Below, piece after piece: positions 40,266 to 47,500 of a DNA stretch of 47,500 bases. Position 1 is the stretch's first letter, and each line of letters starts with the position of its first letter. Source of the stretch: Cristatella mucedo (lineage: Eukaryota > Bryozoa > Phylactolaemata > Cristatellidae); the NCBI GenBank assembly GCA_009760855.2, contig WPIO01000056.1, positions 372,501 through 420,000 of the forward strand, in the 5' to 3' direction. The notes under the pieces are model-generated. The model was not told where the DNA came from. It worked only from the letters and a program-made list of their open reading frames with translations, and did no database searches. A program made the position numbers and the translations under genes.

Positions 40266-43200
40266 ATTTGCCGACGCTGTTGCATTGGCACGCGCCGTAC
40301 TCGCCACTCGTCGGCGAGCCCCCGCCGCCGCACGGCACCAACTCGTACGTCACTTCCGGATTGTCCCAGCCCAGCCTGTCCGTCTGCTTGTTATCATTGA
40401 CGACGTCGAAGTGAGCCGGATAGCCGTACGAGTTGAGACCATTGCTGCGAAGGCAGAAAGAAAGAGAGATAGATAGATCAGTGGCGCCCGCTGGTGGCAA
40501 GCGGGAGAGCGGGGGGGGGCAGCGGGACCGGAAGCACGCAGACGGGACGCAGACGGAACGCAGCGTCGAGCTACGCCCACGTTCATTCGTCGCAGAATGC
40601 GGATTGGTCTCCTCCGAGCTGCTGATTAACCACTCGTGTGGCCGTGTGTGGCTCCAGCGGCTTAGCACCGAATGCTACGCCTTTAACGGCGTTTTGCCAA
40701 CCTTACTTCTTCATTCATTTTTCATCAGGACAACGTCAAAAGTCACGACGCGAAAAGCATCGCCGAGCGAGCGCGAAATGGCGTCTTCGAGCGCCGCCGC
40801 GGTACGGGGACCGACAAAGAGCGGCGCCGCGGCGGCGGCGGCGCCGCTCGAAGATTTGAGTTACGTAGCGCCAGGATGTAATCTCATAACGCTGAAGAGA
40901 AGCGATTGTACGTCACGACCTCCCGGAAGGGGGAGGATCTGGACTCGGACGCTGACGTCTGACCGGATTGAGATTTTAACGCAGCTCCGAAGCCTTGAAC
41001 CAGGATGGCGACGCGTCCGCCATACTGTCCAGTGACTCCATAAGTGACCTTCACAGCTTAAGAATTGCCCCTCCCTCCTCAGCCGCGGCGGCTTCTTGGG
41101 AATGCGGCCGCCGCGTAGCCCGAGCCCCGACTGCCCGCCACCTATCGGTTCCACGCGGGTCTCGTTTGAGACCCGCCGCCCGTACCCAGACATGAAACCA
41201 TGCAGGTGAGCGCACCTGTAGGGCTGCGCGCACCCGCACAGGTGGAAACAGGCACCGTAGTTCCCAGTAGTTGTCTTTAGCACTTATTTAAAATTCCACA
41301 ATTAAATGGATGCATCCTATCGCATTTTTAAATAAATGTTGTGGGCATTTAAATGACGCACAGGGTATTATAGACTTTGCGTACTGCGTTGCACTGCCCA
41401 GCAGTCATAGCAGCCATACAGATAAGAATCGCCGTGCGGTGATTGCGCAACCATGTGAAGGCGTACACAAATTACGTAATACTATCACCATTACGGCGCT
41501 TGCCCGGCTTCTACTCAGAGGACGCGCCGGACATCCGGGGCCGCGACATGAGCCGGACATGTCTGCGGCACAGGATGCTGTTAGTTCTTAGGCGGATAAC
41601 GACCAGGTGCTTCACTTCTCTCTCTCTCTCTCTCTTTCTTTCCTTTTCCTTCACTTGCGTCACGTGGTAATGTGGCGCACTCCGTCAAGCGGCGAGATTG
41701 CGAAGCGTTGTCTCCCGTAACGAAAGTACTACGACTCAGCGAAGCGAGTCCGCCGGCTGGCAGTGAGCTGCTTGTGGTTTACGACTCTCTCTCGGTCTCT
41801 CTCTCTCTCTGTGTCTCTTTCTTTCTCTGTTTCTCTCTCTCTCTCCCTCTTGCTTTTACTCTCCCTCTCTTTATCTTTATCTGCCTTTATCTGTTTGCCT
41901 ATCTGTGGGGAGCGAGCAGCGGAACAGTGGAGCGTGCTGTGGAGCGTGCTGTGGAGCAGCAGTGGAGCAGTGGAGCGAGCAGCGGAGCAGTGGAGCGAGC
42001 AGCGGAGCAGTGGAGTGAGCAGTGGAGCAGCGGAGCAGCAGTGGAGCAGTGGAGCGAGCAGCGGAGCACTGGAGCGAGCAGGCACCAATTCCCGCTGATC
42101 GCCTTTCGCGACTGCTTTTTGTTACCCGGACCGTCATTCGTGGCTTTTAAAATGTCAGCGGTAAGGGTGAGTCGCCGTGATACGATGAGCTGCCGAGGAA
42201 AAGACTGGACGTCTCGCTAGGGCAGCGTCGCACTCTCGAGCCGGGTGGCAATCTAACGGGCGGCCATTCGAGCCAGCGCGCATCAGCGCCCGCGACGCGC
42301 TACGCCGCGCTCTCTCTCTTACAGTCCTTGTCCGCACCAGTTCTCATTGCCTCCGCGAGGGCACGAGTCCGTGACCATGACCGTGATCGTTTGCCCGGCT
42401 GGCGGCGCCGGTCCCATTCCAGGTATTGCGCCACCTGTGCGAGTTCGCGTAGCGTCGGAGTCGTGAGAAGGTGCCCAGCGGCGGAGCACGCAGAGCGCGA
42501 GCAGAGCAGAGGGGCGCACAGGGCGGTAGCAGACGCAGAGCGACAAAGCCGTTGGCGATCAACCGCCTCTCTGCCCTCTGCCCTCTGCCCCCTTACGCCC
42601 TTTCCGCTCGCACCGCGTGACTAGACGACACGTGACTAGACGACACGTGACTAGACGACACGTGACTAGACGACACGTGACTAGACAACACGTGACTACA
42701 CGACTGCGTCGAGGGCTCGTAGCTCAGAGCCGTAACCGCGGGAGACTGACCTTAAGCACGAGCTAATGCAATTCGTTATACTTAAAAGGACGGACTCCGG
42801 CTTTTAACATCATAATATTCTAACTAAAATCTTGATAATCATAATATCAATGTACGCTAGTTATACTTTATATTTGTCAGTTTTGTTTGATCTCCATCAG
42901 CTTAATTTTTTCTCAGTCGGTCCCGTCTCATATCCAACAGCTTCATTTATCTCTGCCAGTTTCGCCTAATAATAATAATAATAATAATATTGCACTTGAT
43001 AAAGCGCCCTGAGAGAACTTAATCTCTTTCTAGGCGCTTTACATTTGCTGCAAAGTGATACGCAATAGAATAGTAAGTAAAATCATGCTTGAAAAACAAA
43101 CAAAATGAATAACATGGTTAGGGGTTACATGCACTGGGTCAGCATGCAAATGTGGTTAGTGGCAGCATGAACAGTGTCAGCACGCATAAGCACATCGAGG

Positions 43201-44166
43201 ACGAATCACAAGGACCCACTAAATGCTGTCCTAAATAGGTATGTTTTTAAGTTTCTTTTAAATGTGGTCAGGTCAGGGGATGTTCTGATGCAGGTCGGGA
43301 GGGAGTTCCAGGCTGTGGCAGTAGTTTCCTTTTATATCCGTCTGCTTTGCTTTATCTCCTTCGGTCTCTCCATCAGTTTCGTTTTATTTTCGTCAGTTTC
43401 ATTTCATCTCCATCAATTTCGTTTCACTTCCGTCAGTTTCTTTGCGTCTGTCAGGTTCGTTTCATCTCCACCAGTTTCTCTTTACACCTTTCAGTTTTGT
43501 TTTACCTTTGACAGCTTCGTTTGATCTCCATCAGTTTTGCTTCATTTGCATCAGTTTCGTTTTATCACCATTAGTGTCATCTCGTTTCCGTTAGTTTAAT
43601 TTAATCTCCGCCAGCTTCCTTTGATCTCAGTCTGTTTCATTTCATCTCCAGAACTTTCATTTCGTGCCCGCCAGTTTCAGAACATCTTTATAAGCTTAAC
43701 TTCATCTCTACCTGCTTGGTTTCAACTCTGGCAATTACGCTTTAGCTTCGCGTATGCACTGCAAGGCTTTTCTAGAAAAGCCTCGCAGCTGTCGTGATGC
43801 CCGGCGCAAACTAACTAACCGAAGGCAATTTAAGGTAATTTATATGTAGAGCTGCTCAAGTTTGTAGTGACTAAGCGCACGCAGGCCACGTGAACGTAGC
43901 TTAAACGGCGATCGCCAGGTGCGATCGGGGGTGGTGGTTAATTATCATTCAATTATCATTAATTATCATTCGATTACCATTAATTATCATTTGACTGGGG
44001 AGTTAATTATTATTCAATGACCATTAATTATCATTCGATCGAGGAGAGGTTAAAATGAGACTCGCAGCAAGTTTGCGTAGCAAATTGATCGGCCGGCGCA
44101 GTGCTCATATCTGCCGCGACGTGCCGCGGAAGACGTAGCGGCGGTAACAGCATGCCGGAAGAGGTA

Positions 44167-44200
<34 letters not shown>

Positions 44201-44582
44201 AGCCGGAGCCGGATCCGTAAGCGGTAGTGGTGGTAGCGGCGGCAGAGGAGCCGCCAGGTCTGCGCAGCGACGTACCCGTCGTGGTCAGCTTGTAGCAGCG
44301 GCCGCACGAAGCGCCGCACCACGTGCCGAACTTGGAGTTCTGGTTGAACAAGGCCTCATTGACGGCGGCTGTGTACTTGCTTTTCACCCACGGAAAGACG
44401 CCGCTGCTCGGGCCACAGCCGCACGATCCCGGCCCGTGATTGCCGAGCGTGTAGCGCGTCGTAGTCGCGCAGCGTTTGCCGTTGAACGAACCGTTCTTGC
44501 ACTTCTGCTGAGCGGCGACCGCTCCTGAGGCGCGGAGGGGCGGGGCGGGGCGGGTCGTGGCCGAATCGCACAATTTCGCCAT
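40264..44582 (-). CDS. GH45 subfamily B-like endoglucanase / expansin-fold protein, three exons
   Basis: Exons on the minus strand: 44582-44276, 42434-42323 and 40444-40264. Junctions are G|GTACGT..CACAG|GT (phase 1) and ACT|GTAAGA..CTTCGCAG|C (phase 2). The joined frame is exactly 199 codons plus stop. Family landmarks: NGKRCATTTRY (34-44), GSCGCGP (52-58), GTWCGASCGRCYKLTTTGG (86-104), GQTITVMVTDSCP (116-128), NENWCGQG (132-139), GYPAHFDVVND (147-157), LGWDNPEVTYELVPC (164-178), YGACQCN (189-195). Twelve cysteines from C28 to C194 sit in the pattern of mollusc GH45 subfamily B enzymes recalled from memory. Asp153 is the likely catalytic acid; Asp125 stands where mollusc enzymes often have Asn. 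Expected role: secreted cleavage of beta-1,4-glucan. No signal peptide precedes C28. A TCAG|GAGCGG acceptor at about 44527 suggests the N-terminus (GAVAAQQKC) is joined to an unseen signal-peptide exon, making MAKLC.. intronic. Confidence 0.88.
40778..41035 (+). CDS. Candidate ORF antisense within intron 2 of the GH45-like gene
   Basis: ATG with G at -3 and G at +4 starts MASSSAAAVRGPTKSGAAAA, continuing APLEDLSYVAPGCNLITLKR to a stop at 41035. The first ~35 residues look like a plausible Ala-rich N-terminus ending in LEDLSYV. A weak donor TAC|GTAGCG follows. No domain or partner exon identified. Confidence 0.22.
   Translation: MASSSAAAVRGPTKSGAAAAAAPLEDLSYVAPGCNLITLKRSDCTSRPPGRGRIWTRTLTSDRIEILTQLRSLEPGWRRVRHTVQ
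41605..41885. repeat. (CT)n microsatellites in intron 2
   Basis: CTCT runs at 41615-41642 and 41785-41885, with interruptions. On the GH45 gene's strand these are (GA)n. Confidence 0.9.
41918..42080. repeat. GGAGCAGTGGAGCGAGC minisatellite
   Basis: About 160 bp of GGAGC-based words (GAGCAGCGGAGCAGTGGAGC) in a higher-order arrangement of 9-, 18- and 27-bp steps. Located in intron 2 of the GH45-like gene. Confidence 0.9.
42617..42706. repeat. 15-bp tandem repeat with a CACGTG in each unit
   Basis: Unit GACTAGACGACACGT in about six copies. CACGTG occurs at 42629, 42644, 42659, 42674 and 42689, exactly 15 bp apart. Lies in intron 1 of the GH45-like gene. Confidence 0.92.
42870..43740. repeat. 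Degenerate 22-24-bp satellite, TTTCGTTTYATCTCCRTCAG
   Basis: The words ATCTCCATCAG and CAGTTTCGTTT recur about every 22-24 bases on both sides of an inserted LINE tail (42966-43327). About 20 degenerate units in all, in intron 1 of the GH45-like gene. Confidence 0.85.
42966..43327 (-). mobile_element. LINE 3' end inserted into the satellite
   Basis: Starts with (AAT)n, then the tail (AAAGCGCCCTGAGAGAACTT, CTAGGCGCTTTACATTTGCTG) and the full 3' UTR (AACATGGTTAGGGGTTACAT, GTTAGTGGCAGCATGAACAG, GACCCACTAAATGCTGTCCT). It stops in coding sequence for the WNSLP region (GGGAGGGAGTTCCAGGCTGT). Same LINE as at 8.6-9.2 kb, opposite strand. Confidence 0.9.
43764..43783. repeat. Perfect 20-bp palindrome
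   Basis: AGGCTTTTCTAGAAAAGCCT, self-complementary without a loop. Confidence 0.9.
43933..44042. repeat. AT-rich tandem repeat (ATTAATTATCATTCGAT)
   Basis: About six degenerate 17-18-bp units, lying in intron 1 near exon 1 of the GH45-like gene. Confidence 0.85.
44163..44201. repeat. (GGC)n microsatellite in intron 1
   Basis: About 13 GGC triplets just inside intron 1. Translates as poly-Ala if exon 1 is read through, which is why the unspliced frame looks artificially long. Confidence 0.9.
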
Positions 44583-45644
44583 CAGCGAGGCGCTGAGCGC
44601 ACGACACTCACTCGGCCGATCCTGCCGCGGCGCGTGCCGACCAGCGCAACGAAACCAGGAGGCGCGTGCTGGGAATTTGAGAGCGTTTTAGGACGTCTCG
44701 AGAGTCTTTGGCAACTCGCTGCGGTTATTAGTCTAAGGGTTCAAGCGCGCGCGCGATGGCGGCGCGACGATGAATGAAGCCCCCACAAGCGAGTTGTGGT
44801 GTTGACGACGACGGTTGTATTGTATCTTATACAGGCAATGCAAGCGAGCGAGCGTACGCACGGTTGTAGCGACAGTAGCCGTCGCGTAAGCAGCGCCCGA
44901 GCGCCAGTAGATAGGAGAAGAGAGAGGATAGCTTGCGTACATGCTGACGCACGGGTAGAAAGTGAAATGAACGGCAAGGAATACGTCACGTGCCGGCAAG
45001 GAGCGCGCCCGTTGGGCGGACGGAACGTCGGCTAGGGGCAGAACCACGTGATGGCGATGACATGCCCACAGCAGTAGCGGCTAGGTCACGTGCCTGTTCA
45101 GCGAGGTAGAGAGCAGCGTTTCAAAACAGCCAAAGCGATTCCGCAGTCGGAGAGTGTCGAAAAAACCCTTGATCCGATCTCAAGCGACCGACACGGAGCG
45201 ACCGACATGGAGGAGGCGCAGCGCTGCGCCCGCGCGTCCAGCTCGTCTTGCCTGCAGGGCTACGGACGCTACGAACCCTCGTTTTGAACTCCGGAAGAAG
45301 CGGCCCAATCGCGCGGCCCTACGGACGCGTTGTACAGTCCCAGCCGGCCCGACGCGATGCAACCGCGGCCCCCGAGGCGATGCCAGTCGGGCAGCTCCTC
45401 TGAGAAAGACGGCGGCCTCCGTGCGAAAACCCGGCCCGATACGTGGGCGGAACCTGACCCACCCGGAAGCGCTAGCCTTTAGCCGCCTCTACCGCACGTT
45501 GACAAATGCCAGCTTTGGCGTGGCGAAGCTCTGCGCGCGCGGCGGGTGCGGCTCTCTCTTTTTTCACGCTATCCGATAAAAAAGAATGGCTGACACCCGA
45601 GGAGGCGCCTTGTGAGCAGCGTCAACGCGCTGCCCCGCGCGTTT
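44583..45644. promoter_or_regulatory. Upstream region of the GH45-like gene with three CACGTG boxes
   Basis: GC-rich. CACGTG occurs at 44987, 45045 and 45087, i.e. 400-500 bp upstream of exon 1 on its strand. A strong donor-like CGA|GTGAGT on the minus strand near 44609 follows a hydrophobic stretch (TRLLVSLRWSARAAAG), but its phase does not fit exon 1 and no ATG precedes it. Open frames here are otherwise shadows. Confidence 0.35.
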
Positions 45645-45735
45645 ATTCGGCGAATATATCTATAAAAGAATTTGTCTAATTATGTATATACATGAATATA
45701 CATATCTAAATAAATAAATCTATTTATTAATATGA
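45645..45735. repeat. AT-rich simple sequence
   Basis: ATATAT and AATAAATAAAT words; no coding signal. Confidence 0.7.
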
Positions 45736-45947
45736 AAGAAATCGCTCGTCGCCTCCCTTTCATGTGGAGCCGAACGAACGAGAGAGGCTCTTTGGGTCAG
45801 CCAAAAACCTACCGACTACGAGGAGAGCCCGAAGAGATCTGCTCAAGAGACGCAGCTCTGCAGACGCGTGCTTAGATTGTCTCCGCCTGAGCCAGTTTAG
45901 AGAGCCCGGAGGCACGCGCCTAACGTCCGACCGGCAAGCATCTGCAG

Positions 45948-46048
45948 GCGCGTATAATAGTAGTAATGATAATAATACATTTGGTATAGCGCCCTCAGAG
46001 AACTCGATATCTGTCTAGGCACTTTATATTTGCTGCGAAGAAAGGAAA
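45948..46048 (-). mobile_element. LINE/SINE 3' tail, degenerate
   Basis: ATAATAGTAGTAATGATAAT, then TTGGTATAGCGCCCTCAGAG, ATCTGTCTAGGCACTTTATA and TTTGCTGCGAAG in minus orientation. Confidence 0.75.
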
Positions 46049-46542
46049 GAGGGAAAGGTTACTTGCTCTCTCTCCCTCCCTCTCTCCCTTCCTCCCTGAA
46101 AAAAGAGTGCCCCCCAGAAGCCGACGCACGGCGTGATACAACGCCGCGTCGAACGGGCGGCGCCAGAGGCGCGCTCAGGCGGCCGAATTGCGAACCGTCC
46201 GATTGCGGAAAGAAGCTGCACGCAAAACGGGTCGCTCCGTGTCGCCGAACGAGCTGAACGCTTACCGACCATAACGACGAGCAAAGCGCTGGCTAGACGC
46301 ATTGTCGTCGTCGGCGTGACGTCGGCGGCTGCTTGACGATTGAGCTTCTGGAAAGTGGCAGAGCCAAGCAAGTAATACACTGAGCGCGCCGCCGGGTAGG
46401 CTATCGCAGAGTCTCGCGTATCAGCACCTGGCGGGCAACAGGACTCTTAGCAGCGCCGCGGTGCCCAGCAGCGCTGCGGCGGCGGCGGCGTATCTCCGCT
46501 GCCCTGGCCGCGCAGCCGTGACGACGGCCTTATCGCAGGTGG
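46049..46542. other. Unassigned DNA
   Basis: Has a (CTCC)n stretch at 46068-46096. Overlapping frames without domains. Confidence 0.4.
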
Positions 46543-46628
46543 GAACGAGCATGCTTCCCGTCGCTCCCCGCGCGGCAGTCGCGCGGTTTCCGGACCGCCG
46601 CGGGGAGCGACGGGAAGCCTGCTCGTTC
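46543..46628. repeat. Large near-perfect hairpin, 30-bp arms
   Basis: Core arms CTTCCCGTCGCTCCCCGCG (46554-46572) and its complement (46599-46617) are perfect. Outer arms GAACGAGC (46543-46550) and GCTCGTTC (46621-46628) also pair, separated from the core by a 3-nt mismatch. The loop is 26 nt. Confidence 0.92.
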
Positions 46629-46859
46629 TCAAGGACGAGGAGTTCTTATCGCTCTCTCGCTGCAACCATCCCCGGCGCTGCTGCTGCCGGCAGCGAGGCA
46701 GCCTCTGGGTCGCGGTCGTGGCGCCGAGTCCGGCTTGCGATCGAGGCTGATCACCGCTGAGCGCCCGCGCGGCGGCGGCGAGAGTCTCGCGAGACGCCGC
46801 GGGACGCTCGCCGAGCAACGAGCCGCGCGCGCGGGCCGCCGCAGAGGAGGAAGTGGTGC

Positions 46860-46909
46860 CGCTGTCGGAGACGCGGCGGCGTGCGGCGGCTGCCGCGTCT
46901 CTGACAGCG
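46860..46909. repeat. Hairpin, 18-bp arms with one mismatch
   Basis: CGCTGTCGGAGACGCGGC pairs with GCCGCGTCTCTGACAGCG around a 14-nt loop. Confidence 0.9.
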
Positions 46910-47500
46910 TAACCAGAAGTCGTAAGCTCAGAAGTCGCAAGCTCTCTTGCAGTGCGTGTCTTATTAAAGCTTAGAAAATGCAGTCTCCGAATTTGCCATT
47001 TCGTGAAGGTAAACATCCCCTTACTTTGCCCAACTCTCGGTACTTGTTAGAGCCAGCTTGTTAGCCTCCTTCAAATTTGATGGCTATCGGAAGCCACGCC
47101 CACGCCACGCCCACGCTATCTGTAACTTGAACTGCGAAGACGAAGCGCGCTATAGCGTTTGGTACTCGAGGCGATACTGGTAGCGAGGTCCGCCTCAACT
47201 GGTTATGTATCGCCCTTTTACACAATCGGGATTAAGAGCTTCGAGGGCTCTTTTGCAGCTATGAAAAGCTGGCTTTTGAATCAGCCTGAGCCTTTACTTT
47301 TTAGGGATGAGTGTCCTGCAGCTTCGTCCTGCAGCTTGTCACCATGTCACTTTGCATCTTTAAACCCGTTTTTAAATGTACACTCACTCTTCAGAGAGGT
47401 ATTTTCTAGTCATACTGGAATTCACATGGTTTGCTGTGTCTTAGTCAGTCCCATTGGAGGAGGTCTAAATCGTCAGAAGAATTGGGGCCTCTTTTACTTC
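46910..47500. other. Unassigned DNA at the window end
   Basis: Neutral composition. A short CCACGCCCACG direct repeat lies at 47096-47114. No open frame of note and no recognised element. Confidence 0.45.

Noticed and set aside
42151-42220. ATG-GTAAGG pair (MSA|GTAAGG) on the plus strand in the GH45 intron
   Set aside because: Only three codons before the donor and a second GTGAGT eight bases on; too easily due to chance to list as a feature.
44609-44700. Signal-peptide exon for the GH45-like gene (hydrophobic stretch before a GTGAGT donor on the minus strand)
   Set aside because: The donor phase does not match the possible acceptor at about 44527, and there is no ATG upstream in frame.

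Overview
The window looks like nuclear DNA of a eukaryote, most likely an invertebrate animal. Three things point there: intron-containing genes with GT..AG junctions, L2/CR1-like non-LTR retrotransposons with a tRNA-derived SINE, and a 12-cysteine cellulase-like gene of the type known from molluscs (GH45 subfamily B, recognised from memory). The DNA alternates between CpG-rich blocks and long microsatellites: (GA)n, (GGC)n and (TA)n. There is no sign of bacterial operons, ribosome binding sites or CRISPR. The exact phylum cannot be read from the sequence.

Region by region. 1-5.5 kb: CpG-rich DNA with trinucleotide repeats, a minus-strand tRNA-SINE at 4.3 kb and no firm gene. 6.35-7.68 kb: a minus-strand exon for an acidic, largely disordered protein. 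8.1-9.2 kb: two adjacent 3' ends of the same LINE. 9.5-16 kb: microsatellites, a second SINE, hairpins and several short candidate first exons. 16,395-18,030: a complete miniature LTR retrotransposon on the minus strand with paired LTRs, a 5-bp target duplication, a polypurine tract and a primer-site-like segment matching the 5' end of tRNA-Phe. 18.84-20.04 kb: a degenerate array built on TTAGGT/GGACTAAGG words. 20-28 kb: CpG blocks, then a nest of LINE pieces including a reverse transcriptase with GVPQG and YADD motifs. 28.9-38.4 kb: a 9.2 kb open frame, joined to an upstream exon by a phase-matched 123-bp intron, encoding about 3,100 residues of mostly low-complexity protein. 40.26-44.58 kb: a three-exon GH45-like gene on the minus strand. 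44.6-47.5 kb: CpG-rich DNA, a LINE tail and two large hairpins.

The two clearest host genes are the GH45-like gene and the giant disordered-protein gene; the acidic-protein exon is next. Nothing links them functionally. The mobile elements do interact: the tRNA-SINE ends in the same double stem-loop tail as the LINE, which suggests that the LINE machinery copies the SINE. Many short perfect inverted repeats with tiny loops are scattered through the window. All gene models here are ab initio readings without transcript support.
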